From the NCBI RefSeq assembly GCF_000230835.1, contig NZ_CM001240.1:4103779-4167778 (forward strand): a DNA stretch of 64,000 bases. Direction: 5' to 3'. The position numbers were made by a program, and so were the translations under genes. Under the pieces are notes generated by a model. The model was not told the DNA's origin and ran no database searches. It saw only the letters and a list, made by a program, of their open reading frames with translations. Source of the stretch: Clostridium sp. DL-VIII (GTDB lineage: Bacteria; Bacillota; Clostridia; Clostridiales; Clostridiaceae). This document shows, piece by piece, positions 25,095 to 34,497 of the stretch (the first letter of the stretch is position 1; every line of letters starts with the position of its first letter).

Positions 25095-26417
25095 CTATAA
25101 GTTTATTCCTTGAGGATAATAAAATAAGTTATATGGATCATATTTTTCTTTTACGGTTTTTAACCAAGCTACGTTATTCCCAAAATAATTATATAAGTAA
25201 TTAGGTATATTAATATCACAATAATTAAGGTATCCAAAGCCTGCATATGGAAGTAATGATTTTCTTAAATTATTTACCCATTTAATTGTCACATCAGCAT
25301 AAATACTACATTCAAGATTCCATTCGGCATCAATTTGTATTAATACCTTGGCACCTCTATGAGGATAAGCACTAGATAAATATTTATTTTCTGCAATCTT
25401 TCCTCCTAATAGGAGAAGTCCAATTTCTATGGTTGGCTTTATAGGTGGTGCATTATCTAAATAGTCAAATAGTATTTGACAAGGTTCTTTTCCTAATTTC
25501 TCATATGCAAATAATCCTGTAATCTTAAATCCTTTTGGTGCAGGCACCAAATCTGGATATTCCTGTACATATTCCTTAAAACCAATATGCTTTGTTGTAT
25601 AATTCATTTTATTAGGAACTTTTAATATAACGTCTAAAGCTTCTTTCATTTCTTTTTCTGTGCTTCTTAAGCCTAATCCATATAGCCCAATAGTATCTTT
25701 ATTTATAGAAATCCTGATCGTATACCTATTATCTAAATATTCCCCTACCTTTTGAAACGCTTGAATTACTTCATATCTTCTCTCTTTAGGCCATTCAGCA
25801 GTCAATTCTGTTACTTTATAGGCCGGATATACTTTAAAAGTCATTGATACCACTACCCCAAAATTGTTACTCCCTGCTCCTCTTAATGCAGCAAGTAAAT
25901 CTTGATTTTGATATGAATTAGCAGTTATTATACTACCAAAAGCATCTACTATTTGTGCTTCTATCAAATTATCGCATGCTAATCCATATTGCCTTTGTAG
26001 AAAGCCAACTCCTCCTCCTAATGTAATTCCTGAAACACCAACAGATCCACAACTTCCTCCAGCAAATGCAAATCCAAACTTGGCTATCTTTTTATAAAGT
26101 TGATCTAGATTATATCCTGCACCTATTCTTATATAGCCTTCATTAGTATCTATTTCAAAATTAAGTAAATTAGAAACATCTATCACAACGACATCATCTC
26201 CGACAGAAAATGATTCATAGTTATGACCACTACTTCTACAACGTATATTTAAACCTTGCTTTCTCCCCCAATTTACTGCATTAACTACATCTATTACATT
26301 ACTAGGGTATACTATTACCATTGGATAGTAACTAAAATATAAATTTTCATCCCTGCGAACAAGATTATAACTCTTGTCAGCTTTAGTTATAATAATTCCT
26401 GTTAACTCCTCTATCAT
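25095..26417 (-). CDS. FAD-linked oxidase, berberine-bridge-enzyme type
   Basis: 440 aa from the ATG at 26417, chosen for GGAGGAG six bases upstream; a longer frame to 26552 would add an implausible tail. FAD-binding PCMH domain, then a substrate domain and the BBE C-terminal motif YDPYNLFYYPQGI. His65 (SSGHNYESF) and Cys123 (GGSCGSVGVSG) match the two residues that attach FAD bicovalently in BBE-like enzymes. No signal peptide visible, so probably cytosolic. It oxidises a carbohydrate or alcohol using oxygen or another acceptor; substrate unknown. Confidence 0.87.
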   Translation of the reverse strand: MIEELTGIIITKADKSYNLVRRDENLYFSYYPMVIVYPSNVIDVVNAVNWGRKQGLNIRCRSSGHNYESFSVGDDVVVIDVSNLLNFEIDTNEGYIRIGAGYNLDQLYKKIAKFGFAFAGGSCGSVGVSGITLGGGVGFLQRQYGLACDNLIEAQIVDAFGSIITANSYQNQDLLAALRGAGSNNFGVVVSMTFKVYPAYKVTELTAEWPKERRYEVIQAFQKVGEYLDNRYTIRISINKDTIGLYGLGLRSTEKEMKEALDVILKVPNKMNYTTKHIGFKEYVQEYPDLVPAPKGFKITGLFAYEKLGKEPCQILFDYLDNAPPIKPTIEIGLLLLGGKIAENKYLSSAYPHRGAKVLIQIDAEWNLECSIYADVTIKWVNNLRKSLLPYAGFGYLNYCDINIPNYLYNYFGNNVAWLKTVKEKYDPYNLFYYPQGINL

Positions 26418-26534
26418 ATTAATCTCCTCCATCAATATTAACCACATATTATACATCACATATAATGTTATAATATATGGAAATAGCTTAGGAAGCATTC
26501 TTAATATATTTATTCTCGACCTACAAGGCCTTTG

Positions 26535-26585
26535 CAAAACAAAAAAGCACATCCATATACTTCAATTCATATATAAATGCGCCTT
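26535..26585 (-). terminator. terminator-like hairpin
   Basis: Minus strand AAAAGGCGCATTTATATA pairs with TATATGGATGTGCTTTTTT with two mismatches and ends in a T run. It follows the helicase-like relic. Confidence 0.5.
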
Positions 26586-26592
26586 TTCTCAT

Positions 26593-26748
26593 TTATTTAA
26601 TTTTATCGCCACTTATCGCTACTTTATCGTTATTATTCTTTTTTATGATAACCTTAAATAACATCCCTGTCTCCATGAAAATAGGTTCTTCAAGACCTAC
26701 ATCAGTACGAGATTTTATAATCATTTTTATACCTGTGCCCCATTCTCG
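26593..26748 (-). pseudogene. AlbA_2/RecG-like C-terminal relic
   Basis: Minus strand REWGTGIKMIIKS, then GLEEPIFMETGMLFKVIIKK, matching the end of the AAA_4/AlbA_2 proteins often annotated as RecG-like helicases or regulators. The catalytic part is absent. Confidence 0.5.
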
Positions 26749-26783
26749 ATAAAATTAATTTCCTTGAAAAAAGGAATAAGCAC

Positions 26784-26876
26784 ACTAAATAAAGACATAC
26801 TAAGTATCTATAACCTAATCTGCCTTTATAGCTGGCTTTGCAAATTAGAATTTATGTTTTACGAATCAATATACAT
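26784..26876 (-). repeat. element C copy (diverged)
   Basis: AAGTATCTATAACCTAATCT, GCCTTTATAGCTGG, then TTTATGTTTTACGAATCAAT. The left hairpin arm is decayed. The tail overlaps the 3' end of the methyltransferase relic, suggesting that element C tails elsewhere carry this gene's last codons. Confidence 0.6.
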
Positions 26877-27137
26877 TCTGACAACATTTCCCCTTCAATT
26901 ATATAAGTATCGATCAAATCGAAGCTTTTCTTACAGACAAATTCTACATATTCATCAGATTGCCATTGGTGAAAAGTATGGAATCCAATCATCTCCATCA
27001 AACAAATTCGTATTTTATTAATTCTTCCTTAATATACAAATGTCGGTGCAATAAGCAATCCTCCTTTTTTAGTACACGTCGAATTTCTGTTAGTGCCTTA
27101 TCAGAATTAGGCATAATATGAAGAGCATTTGCAATTT
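26852..27137 (-). pseudogene. class I SAM-methyltransferase relic
   Basis: Minus strand begins EIANALHIMPNSDKALTEIR then RVLKK, the post-II/III region of SAM methyltransferases, followed by frameshifts; a later frame reads IGFHTFHQWQSDEYVEFVCK. The SAM-binding N-terminus is missing and the relic abuts the thioredoxin stop codon directly. Confidence 0.6.
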
Positions 27138-27446
27138 CTATAAAGTATTTTCAATCAGTCTTTTAATCTCTACCTTTGGTAAGAAGCCTACAAATTGATT
27201 CACCTTTTCATTATTTTTAAAGACAACCACTGTGGGTATATTTGAAATGCGATATTTATCTGCTAACTCCACACTTTTATCTACATCTACTTTTATAAAA
27301 TTGACTTTCCCTTTCATTTGCTCTGATAACTCTTCAAGAATCGGTGCTATCATTTTACAAGGTCCGCACCAGGTTGCAAAAAAATCTACAACCGTAACTC
27401 CACTTTTTATTTCATTTCCGAATTCATTATTATCTACTATTTTCAT
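27138..27446 (-). CDS. trxA: thioredoxin
   Basis: 102 aa from the ATG at 27446; GGAGGAATATAAT lies just upstream (an ATG at 27461 overlaps that site). Active site WCGPC at residues 26-30, cis-Pro in ISNIPTVVVF. Complete thioredoxin fold. Cytosolic disulfide reductase. It is 37 bases downstream of the flavodoxin-like gene and probably in one operon with it, divergent from Rrf2-MATE, which suggests a thiol or redox stress function. Confidence 0.92.
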   Translation of the reverse strand: MKIVDNNEFGNEIKSGVTVVDFFATWCGPCKMIAPILEELSEQMKGKVNFIKVDVDKSVELADKYRISNIPTVVVFKNNEKVNQFVGFLPKVEIKRLIENTL

Positions 27447-27483
27447 ATTATATTCCTCCATTTTCCTTTATCAGTGCTATAGA

Positions 27484-28122
27484 TTATTGACGGATAAAAT
27501 TTGTAAGTATCTTATCTTCTTTTTCTGGGGCTTCTATATTATCTTTTCCATACTCAACAAGTTTAAGCAGCCAAGCCATATTTTTAGCTAAGGTCCTCAT
27601 TATTTGAACCCCTTCTTCATCCTGTATAACTTCTCCTGGAGTTGTGCCATGAATAACGTTCCAGTATCTTGATGATGGCATTAACATCTCAGAATAATTA
27701 ATGTACTTGTTTAGCTGATCAAGTGCAGCCGTACCTCCAGAACGTCTAACTGCTACAACAGCTGCAGCAACCTTATGTCTTAATATGCTGCCATTATTTT
27801 CATTAACAACAAAGGCTCTATCCAAGAAAGATTTCATTGCCCCGCTTATTCCTGAATAATGTACAGGAGAACCTAGTATTATCCCATCTGCCTTTTTCAT
27901 TTTTTCAATCCATTCATTTACAGAATCTCCCTTTAAAATACATTTTTCATTTTGATTTTTATAACACCCCCAACATGACATGCATCCCCTTATAGCTTGA
28001 CCACCTACATGTATTATTTTAACTTCTATATCTTGTTTTTCTAATTCCTCTGCAATTAATTTTAAGGCATGATAAGTGTTTCCATTTTTATTTGGGCTAC
28101 CATTAAAAGCTACAACTTTCAT
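27484..28122 (-). CDS. flavodoxin-fold NADPH-dependent FMN reductase
   Basis: 212 aa from the ATG at 28122 (AGGAG upstream; an in-frame TTG nine bases earlier is within the leader). Phosphate loop GSPNKNGNTYHAL binds FMN; CMSCWGCYKN is the Cys pair typical of the iron-sulfur-flavoprotein/multimeric-flavodoxin group; GSPVHYSGISGAMKSFLDR binds the isoalloxazine. First gene of the operon with thioredoxin. Expected to reduce flavin, quinone or nitro compounds. Confidence 0.85.
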   Translation of the reverse strand: MKVVAFNGSPNKNGNTYHALKLIAEELEKQDIEVKIIHVGGQAIRGCMSCWGCYKNQNEKCILKGDSVNEWIEKMKKADGIILGSPVHYSGISGAMKSFLDRAFVVNENNGSILRHKVAAAVVAVRRSGGTAALDQLNKYINYSEMLMPSSRYWNVIHGTTPGEVIQDEEGVQIMRTLAKNMAWLLKLVEYGKDNIEAPEKEDKILTNFIRQ

Positions 28123-28599
28123 TATTAACAACTCCTTTTTTAATTCTAATTTTTATTCAAAATATTATAATATTCTCATAAAATTATTATTAGATAAATA
28201 CTTCAAGTAAAGTAAACGAACTTCACTATTTACATAATTATTCAGATTTATATCACCTTCTTTCAAAAAGTAACTTTCATAAATAAGCGTTTGTAAGCTT
28301 CCTAATTAGCTTTTTATAATTTTTAGATATAACTTGTTATAGTATATATTAAAGAGATTTGATATCTTTAATATACCTAAAAACCTTTCAAATTCAATTA
28401 ACAGAAATTTAAGTAGTAATTCTTTAATCCTCTAACAGTTTTTTCTCACTATTTCTTAGAACACCTCATTTTGTAGTTACTTTAGAATCAAGTATATTGT
28501 AGAGTCTATTTGTCGCTATTATAAAGACATAAATTAATTTTGTCAATATTTTAAATTTACTAAATTTTGTAGATTATAAATATATGCATAAAATAATTA
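28123..28599. promoter_or_regulatory. divergent regulatory region with inverted repeat
   Basis: Gene-free. TATATTAAAGA (28345-28355) and TCTTTAATATA (28365-28375) form a perfect inverted repeat around 9 bases. The core ATATCTTTAATATA recurs at about 29136-29149 before the MATE gene. Candidate Rrf2 operator. Confidence 0.45.
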
Positions 28600-28628
28600 T
28601 TGACAAAATAATCTATTATATTTATTAT
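28600..28628 (+). promoter_or_regulatory. promoter of the Rrf2 gene
   Basis: TTGACA (28600-28605), 17 bases, TATTAT (28623-28628). Near-consensus sigma-A promoter, 44 bases before the TTG start. Confidence 0.75.
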
Positions 28629-28671
28629 TATAGATAAATAAACTCTGCAATATCTTTTAGGAGGTTTTAAT

Positions 28672-29085
28672 TTGAAATATACAAAAGCAACAAATTATGC
28701 TCTACATACAATTGTATATATGATGGAAAATGCGAAAAGTGAGAAACTAAGCGTAAGTGCTCTAGCGGAACACTTTAATTTATCTACTACATATCTTTCG
28801 AAAATTTTAACTCAGCTGGTAAAAGCTGATTTAATTGAATCAACTCCAGGTGCAAATGGAGGTTACGTTTTGCGTAAAGACATGAAGTCTATTTCTTTTA
28901 TGGATGTTATTAAGGCCACTGAAGGAACTGGCTCATTATTTGTTTGCAATTTAAATGAAAATAGCAAATGTTTGATTGAAAAAGTAATGGCAGAAGCTGA
29001 AAATGTACTAGAAAATTATCTAGAAGATAAAAAACTATATGATCTGACTAAAAATAAATCAAACTGCAAAACCAACAAAGAATAA
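28672..29085 (+). CDS. Rrf2 family transcriptional regulator
   Basis: 137 aa from a TTG start supported by TTTAGGAGG eight bases upstream. Winged helix: YTKATNYALHTIVYMMENAK, LSVSALAEHFNLSTTYLSKI, wing GANGGYVLRK. C-terminal half has Cys in VCNLNENSKCLIEKV, only part of the cluster-binding cysteine set of IscR/NsrR. It probably controls the MATE gene and the divergent flavodoxin-thioredoxin operon in response to a redox or nitrosative signal, which is inference. Confidence 0.87.
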   Translation: MKYTKATNYALHTIVYMMENAKSEKLSVSALAEHFNLSTTYLSKILTQLVKADLIESTPGANGGYVLRKDMKSISFMDVIKATEGTGSLFVCNLNENSKCLIEKVMAEAENVLENYLEDKKLYDLTKNKSNCKTNKE

Positions 29086-29091
29086 ATATTT

Positions 29092-29115
29092 ACCCATTAA
29101 TATATGGGTTTTTAT
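29092..29115 (+). terminator. weak hairpin between Rrf2 and MATE
   Basis: ACCCAT...ATGGGT then TTTTTAT. May attenuate readthrough. Confidence 0.45.
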
Positions 29116-29170
29116 ATTTGAATTGTAGATATTATATATCTTTAATATATCTAAAGGAGAAATTACATAA

Positions 29171-30550
29171 ATGAACAAAATACAAGAACTTGAACAAAAA
29201 CCTATTGGAAAATTACTTATACAATATTCAGTTCCAACAGTACTCAGTTTACTAATTAATTCACTTTATATAGTAATTGATCGGATGTTTATAGGAAATA
29301 TATCAGAAGTCGGAACTCTAGCCTTAACTGGAATTGGCCTTACAATGCCAATTACTACAATAGTAGTAGCGTTATCTGCTCTCATATCAATGGGGGCCAG
29401 CTCTAATATCTCTATAAAACTCGGAGAAGGCAATAAAGAAGAAGCTGAAAATTTTGCTGGAAATGCATTATCTCTAAGCATTGTTTTAGGGCTTTTGGTC
29501 ACCAGTTTGTATCTGATATTTGAAAATTCAATATTAGGATGGCTCGGTATAAACGGTGAAATATTATCTTATACCAAAGATTTTATTACAATCATCATGG
29601 CTGGTACTATTTTTAATATGCTGGGATTTTGTCTGCCTTTTATCGTTCGTTCTGATGGAAATCCTATATTTTCAGCTGCTATTACAATTACAGGGTGCAT
29701 TCTTAATATATTACTTGATGCCTTATTTATATATGTATTTCACATGGGAATAAAAGGTGCAGCTATTGCTACTGTCATTGCTCAATTTACTACCGTAATT
29801 CTTGGACTTTATTATTTCATAAAATTAAAAAATACTTTGATACTTAAAAAGATCAATTTCAAATTACATATTTCAATTGTAAAAGCTATTTTCTTAATTG
29901 GGTTAGTTCCATTTTCTAATCAATTATCCATAAGTGTTGCACAAATTGTAAGCAATTATTCCTTAAATTTATATGGTGGAGAACTAGCAATTGGCGCAAT
30001 GACTGTACTAAACTCCATTACAATGTTATTTTTGATGCCAGTTTATGGAATAGCTCAAGGCTTCCAGCCAATCATCGGTTATAATTATGCCAAAAAGAAC
30101 TATGACAGAACCCTGAAGACTCTTGCCCTTGCTGTTTTATTTAGCACCGGATTCTTGGGAGTTAGTGCTATAATTATGCAGCTATTTCCCAAATTCGCCG
30201 TTAGTCTTTTTACGCAGAACCCTGAACTTGTGAATATTTCTATAAATGGCTTAAAAAAATATACAGTGCTTATCTTTCTTATTTCCATTCCTACCTTTGG
30301 CTCTGGCTTCATGATGCTAACAGGTAAACCTAAAACCGCCGTACTATTAAGTATATCAAGGCAATCAGTGATATTAGCACTAGCTATATTTTTCTTACCA
30401 AAGGTAATTGGTCAAGACGGACTATGGTTCGCTCAACCTGTAACAGACCTTTTATCTAGCATTATCACAATTATATTATTCATAAAAGGATATAGTGATA
30501 TTTTATACAAAAAAGCACATCAACAAAGGTATTTAAAAAACAATATCTAG
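29171..30550 (+). CDS. MATE family multidrug/cation antiporter
   Basis: 459 aa, about twelve membrane helices in two six-helix bundles, the size and pattern of MATE exporters (QELEQKPIGKLLIQYSVPTV at the start; RSDGNPIFSAAITITGCILN in the loop region). AAAGGAG ten bases upstream of ATG. Exports organic cations using Na or H gradients. Directly follows Rrf2 and is likely under its control. Confidence 0.9.
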   Translation: MNKIQELEQKPIGKLLIQYSVPTVLSLLINSLYIVIDRMFIGNISEVGTLALTGIGLTMPITTIVVALSALISMGASSNISIKLGEGNKEEAENFAGNALSLSIVLGLLVTSLYLIFENSILGWLGINGEILSYTKDFITIIMAGTIFNMLGFCLPFIVRSDGNPIFSAAITITGCILNILLDALFIYVFHMGIKGAAIATVIAQFTTVILGLYYFIKLKNTLILKKINFKLHISIVKAIFLIGLVPFSNQLSISVAQIVSNYSLNLYGGELAIGAMTVLNSITMLFLMPVYGIAQGFQPIIGYNYAKKNYDRTLKTLALAVLFSTGFLGVSAIIMQLFPKFAVSLFTQNPELVNISINGLKKYTVLIFLISIPTFGSGFMMLTGKPKTAVLLSISRQSVILALAIFFLPKVIGQDGLWFAQPVTDLLSSIITIILFIKGYSDILYKKAHQQRYLKNNI

Positions 30551-30590
30551 AAGTACAGCGCAATATTGCAGATGTAAATATGAAAAAAAT

Positions 30591-30629
30591 ATCCCAGTAA
30601 GCAATTTTCATAAGCTTTACTGGGATTTT
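30591..30629 (+). terminator. terminator of the MATE gene
   Basis: ATCCCAGTAAGC pairs with GCTTTACTGGGAT (one bulge), then TTTTA. Confidence 0.75.
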
Positions 30630-30681
30630 AAATATATAATCTGTTGTTTATTTCCATTATTACTGATTCATAACATATTAT

Positions 30682-31233
30682 TTATTCAGCTAAATTTTCC
30701 CCATCTTTAAATGCTCTTAAAGATAACTCATTAAATATTTCCTCATCAGTTCCACAGTAGTGGATGCAATCCTCTAATTTCCAACCAAATACATCAAAAA
30801 TATTATTAACATATTTAATCGCTTCTGCACCTTTTTTAGGATCTAAGCTTCCTTGAGCAAATACAGTTATTAACTTTTTACCTGGATGTCTAGGAATAAA
30901 CTTATTGGGAAGTTCTTCAACCATTGGAAACGTACGATCTAACCAAGTTTTTGCCTGACTTGTAATTTGGAACATATATATTGGAGAACCAAATACAATA
31001 GCATCTGCCTCAGCAATAGCTTTATACATTGGCTGTAAATAATCATTAACAGCACAGCCATCATGAGTACGACAATAGAAACATCCTTGACATCCACGAA
31101 TTTCAGTGTTATTTAAATCAAATTCAATAACCTCAGCGCCTTTTGATTTTGCTCCTTTTGTTACTTGATCTAATAATTTTGTAGTATACCCATTCTTTCT
31201 TGGACTACCCTTAAAAATAACTACTTTTGACAT
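30682..31233 (-). CDS. flavodoxin family NAD(P)H-dependent oxidoreductase
   Basis: 183 aa. KGSPRKNGYTTKLLDQV phosphate loop, CQGCFYCRTHDGC cysteine motif, GSPIYMFQITSQAKTWLDR flavin-binding segment. Probably FMN-dependent. It is 42 bases downstream of the hydrolase at 31276 and most likely cotranscribed with it, both divergent from a TetR gene: a xenobiotic-response unit is plausible. Confidence 0.85.
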   Translation of the reverse strand: MSKVVIFKGSPRKNGYTTKLLDQVTKGAKSKGAEVIEFDLNNTEIRGCQGCFYCRTHDGCAVNDYLQPMYKAIAEADAIVFGSPIYMFQITSQAKTWLDRTFPMVEELPNKFIPRHPGKKLITVFAQGSLDPKKGAEAIKYVNNIFDVFGWKLEDCIHYCGTDEEIFNELSLRAFKDGENLAE

Positions 31234-31275
31234 TTTTCATCTCTCCTAAATATAAAAATTTAAATCTTATGTTAT

Positions 31276-32487
31276 CTATATATTCCTTAGTATCTTTTCA
31301 ATCCAACTAAAAATACGTTCATTGGCAATTAATTTAGCTCCAGCTTGGCAATGGAATTCAGCACCTTCTTCAGCTGTAAATAAAATAAAATCTTTGTGGC
31401 AGATAAGTTCTTCATACAACTGCTTTGCTTGATCTCTAAGCAGTTTGTCATTTTCCGAATCAACGATTAAGGTAGGGCATTGTATTTTTTCTGCTAATCC
31501 TTTCATATAAAAATCTCCAACCTTTAGAATGAATTCAGCAGGGGTATTTACACCAAATACATACATTCCATGTGAAAAGCTCCATTTTGCTTTTGAGTTT
31601 AATTCCATTTTTTCCTTAACAGCTTTATTAAATCCCTCTGAATCAGAAAGTGCGAAATTTAAAAATTCTTCTCTTGGCATATTAAAGATACTTGTAAATC
31701 CTCCTAAAAAATCATATACTCCTCCATTTGCTATGCAGCCTGCAAGTCTATGTTCAAAAGCTGCAGCTCTAGGAGCAAGATACCCGCCTAAACTTTGTCC
31801 CCATAAGACAATCTTCTTTGAGTCTACTTCTTTTCTTGTAATCAGATAGTCTACCACTGGAGTTATAACCTTCTCGTAATCATGTCTGAAAAATAGTTGT
31901 TGTTTATGTACGGCCTCTCCTTGCCCTGGCCCCTCGAAAGTAATACAATGCATACCGTGTTCAAGTGCATCCATTGCCATTCCGTAAAATGCTTCCTTTG
32001 TTCCATCAAAGCCAGTCATAGCAATTAAAACTGGTTTTGGTTCCTCTGAATCCTCTAATTTATAAAAATGTCCTGTAAGTGTTGTATTTTCATAGGGGAT
32101 TTTCACTTCTTCAATAACAGGTTTATTAAGTTTTATAACATTAGAAAAACAATCTAGGCTTGCACTATATAATTCCTCTATCTTTGGGTCTTCTGGATTT
32201 TCATGAAGGTAGAATTCTGCAATTCTATAATAATTAGAAGCTCTAAGATAAGCTTTTCTTGCACTTATTAAATGGTCATTTGAGTAGCTTTCTTTTGCAA
32301 CTCTTTGCAAACGCTTGGCTGTTTTAGTCCATTCTTCACACCAGCTCTCATAATCTCCTTCTTTAATCTTTTCTGCTGTTGAAACCACCTCTCCTATATC
32401 AGCAGCTTTGAAAGCAGTGTCTCCAAGAAGTCCCAATACCTTGGATGCGAATTGATCATCTTTAAAAATTAAATTATTCATATTCAT
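31276..32487 (-). CDS. alpha/beta hydrolase with N-terminal helical domain
   Basis: 403 aa. An N-terminal ~125-residue helical cap precedes the hydrolase core. Nucleophile Ser232 in WGQSLGG, acid in IVDSENDKLL, His in EEGAEFHCQAGA. Length and domain order match FrsA-like and 2,6-dihydropseudooxynicotine-hydrolase-like enzymes, which cleave C-C or ester bonds. AAAGGAG before ATG. Cotranscribed with the flavodoxin downstream and likely repressed by the divergent TetR. Confidence 0.83.
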   Translation of the reverse strand: MNMNNLIFKDDQFASKVLGLLGDTAFKAADIGEVVSTAEKIKEGDYESWCEEWTKTAKRLQRVAKESYSNDHLISARKAYLRASNYYRIAEFYLHENPEDPKIEELYSASLDCFSNVIKLNKPVIEEVKIPYENTTLTGHFYKLEDSEEPKPVLIAMTGFDGTKEAFYGMAMDALEHGMHCITFEGPGQGEAVHKQQLFFRHDYEKVITPVVDYLITRKEVDSKKIVLWGQSLGGYLAPRAAAFEHRLAGCIANGGVYDFLGGFTSIFNMPREEFLNFALSDSEGFNKAVKEKMELNSKAKWSFSHGMYVFGVNTPAEFILKVGDFYMKGLAEKIQCPTLIVDSENDKLLRDQAKQLYEELICHKDFILFTAEEGAEFHCQAGAKLIANERIFSWIEKILRNI

Positions 32488-32513
32488 TCTCCTTTACAGC
32501 ATTTATTGTTTAT

Positions 32514-32528
32514 GCAACATATTGTTGC
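32514..32528. promoter_or_regulatory. TetR operator candidate
   Basis: GCAACATATTGTTGC is a palindrome with perfect 6-base arms around TAT, midway between the divergent hydrolase and TetR starts. Confidence 0.6.
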
Positions 32529-32610
32529 TATAATTAAAATATATCAGATATAGATTTGTATTCAACCAACAATACTTATAGTTTGTTTTATATACAACAA
32601 AGGAGTGAAA

Positions 32611-33222
32611 ATGTTGCAGAATAAACATGATATTCGAACAAAAAGGACACATCAGCAAATAAGAGATGCTCTTATTGATCTTATTTTTGAAAAACATTTT
32701 GATAACATCACAGTTGGTGATATTACTAATAGAGCCATGATTAATCGTTCTACCTTTTATAGGTATTATCAAGATAAATACGACGTTGTAATAAAAATTT
32801 TTGAAGATGCAATGGAAAAAATGAAGAAAGATTTAGGTCTTCCTAAAGAAAGCCTTAAGAATCTTAATGAAGACCAAAGATCTGATCCCTGGGTGAAACT
32901 ATTTGATCACTTTGCTGAAAACAGTCGATTATATCTTGCAATGCTGGATGATTCATGTAACATATGGTTTATGTCTAGACTGCGCAGCAACATCATCTCA
33001 ATGTTAAGAGAGCGTGAAAAATTGCGAAGCTCTTTTCTTGTAAGTGATAAAGACTGCTCCCCAGAGATTCAAGAAATGGCGTTCTTATTTACCGCTAATG
33101 CTTTAATCGGTACTATTGATTGGTGGTTAAAGTCAAACTGTACTCCAGATTCAGAGAAAATGTCTTATTTATTTAGATCTTATTTTAAAAACGGCCATGT
33201 AGGAATGCTTAATAAAAATTAA
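32611..33222 (+). CDS. TetR/AcrR regulator
   Basis: 203 aa from ATG 32611 (AAAGGAG upstream; GTG at 32605 overlaps it). HTH residues ~10-55 with DITNRAMINRSTFYRYYQDK. The C-terminal domain resembles TetR_C_7/DhaS-like members. Divergent from the hydrolase-flavodoxin pair; the 15-base palindrome between them is the probable operator, also giving autorepression. Confidence 0.87.
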   Translation: MLQNKHDIRTKRTHQQIRDALIDLIFEKHFDNITVGDITNRAMINRSTFYRYYQDKYDVVIKIFEDAMEKMKKDLGLPKESLKNLNEDQRSDPWVKLFDHFAENSRLYLAMLDDSCNIWFMSRLRSNIISMLREREKLRSSFLVSDKDCSPEIQEMAFLFTANALIGTIDWWLKSNCTPDSEKMSYLFRSYFKNGHVGMLNKN

Positions 33223-33248
33223 TGTTGTGATTCAAATTTTGCATAAAA

Positions 33249-33288
33249 AAGACTAGACATTTCTAATTCACTTGAAATGTCTAGCCTT
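33249..33288. terminator. bidirectional terminator
   Basis: CTAGACATTTC pairs perfectly with GAAATGTCTAG between convergent TetR and AraC genes, with A/T tracts on both sides. Confidence 0.8.
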
Positions 33289-33306
33289 ATATGTTTTATT
33301 AATTAA

Positions 33307-34152
33307 TCAATTTCTTTCATTACGAAACTGATATGGTGTTAGCTGTGTATTTTTCTTAAATACTTTACTAAAATAGTTTCCACAAGAGAAACCACATCTT
33401 AAAGCAATTTCATTTACTGAAAGTTCTGTGTTATGTAACAAATGCATTGCATGCTGCATCTTAAGGTTTATAAGATATTTTAGTGGATTTATCCCTGTTT
33501 CCTTTGTAAATCCTCTGGTAAAGTGGCTTAATGATACACCAAGTTGTCCTGCCAAAGCATCAATTCCTTCAAGTTTTGAAAATTCATTTTTCATAATCTC
33601 TATTGCAGTTCTTGTCCTTATAGAATATTCATCTTGATTATAGGCTACCTTACTACATAATAAGCATAAAAAATGAAAAACAGTTTCGCTACCTACAAAA
33701 GGCTTAATATGCATCCCATCACTTAAATTTTCATAAAACTTTAATAAATATTGTATAACACTGCTCTTTTCAGGAAGCGTAATAATTTTACCCATTTTTC
33801 GTACTATTTTATCATAATATGGCTTCACAGCAGTTCCTTCAAAATGTATATATAAAAACTGCCACCCCTCTTCATCTAAATCCTCTGGACAATAATATTT
33901 TTCGTCATCTGGAATTTCAACAAAAAAGGCCTGCCCTTGCTCAATATAATATTTTTCATTCTTTGTCTCAAATATTCCATGCCCTTTTAAGGTATATTGA
34001 AACAAATATCCTTTTATATCTCTAGAATTATTATCAAAATAATAACTTGAAGTCCTCCTCTTTTCAATCCCCATATCCTTCAATTCAAATGGAGGATTTG
34101 GAATCTCATCAAAGAATACAAAACCATGTGACCCAAATTTATACGCCATCAA
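33307..34152 (-). CDS. AraC family regulator
   Basis: 281 aa. N-terminal cupin-like sugar-sensing domain (residues ~30-170, GQAFFVEIPDDEKYYCPEDL) and a C-terminal pair of helix-turn-helices (LAGQLGVSLSHFTRGFTKET and NEIALRCGFSCGNYFSKVFK). Divergent from the GH27 alpha-galactosidase and therefore its likely activator. Confidence 0.88.
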   Translation of the reverse strand: MMAYKFGSHGFVFFDEIPNPPFELKDMGIEKRRTSSYYFDNNSRDIKGYLFQYTLKGHGIFETKNEKYYIEQGQAFFVEIPDDEKYYCPEDLDEEGWQFLYIHFEGTAVKPYYDKIVRKMGKIITLPEKSSVIQYLLKFYENLSDGMHIKPFVGSETVFHFLCLLCSKVAYNQDEYSIRTRTAIEIMKNEFSKLEGIDALAGQLGVSLSHFTRGFTKETGINPLKYLINLKMQHAMHLLHNTELSVNEIALRCGFSCGNYFSKVFKKNTQLTPYQFRNERN

Positions 34153-34334
34153 AAATTCACCCTTTTTATCAATTTATCACTCTTGTATCAAATTCAATCT
34201 ATGTAATACACTTAATATAAAGCATTATATATTAATAAAAGCACTTACTATCATTATATCAAAAAACTACATTATGATCATATATTATAAGTTGTGTTAA
34301 AGAGTTTACATTGCATATTTTATGTCCGTATGCA

Positions 34335-34366
34335 TGTAAGCGATAATGATATAATTTCATTATTGC
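34335..34366. promoter_or_regulatory. cre-like site and inverted repeat upstream of GH27
   Basis: TGTAAGCGATAATG agrees with the first 12 positions of the CcpA cre consensus TGWAANCGNTNWCA. It overlaps an inverted repeat GCGATAATGA (34340-34349) / TCATTATTGC (34357-34366), possibly the AraC site. Part of a 345-bp gene-free divergent region. Confidence 0.4.
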
Positions 34367-34497
34367 AATTTATATAGTAACTTGTTTTTTATTTAATTTC
34401 TATTTTTAAGCGTGCCTAAAATGCAATGTTTACTTTTATTAAGGCGCGCAATAATCTTTTAATTTATAAAATTTTATTATAAGAGAGGATTTTTATC

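Noticed and set aside
26764..27021. 85-codon plus-strand ORF
   Set aside because: Antisense to the methyltransferase relic and element C; the minus-strand reading has clear homology.
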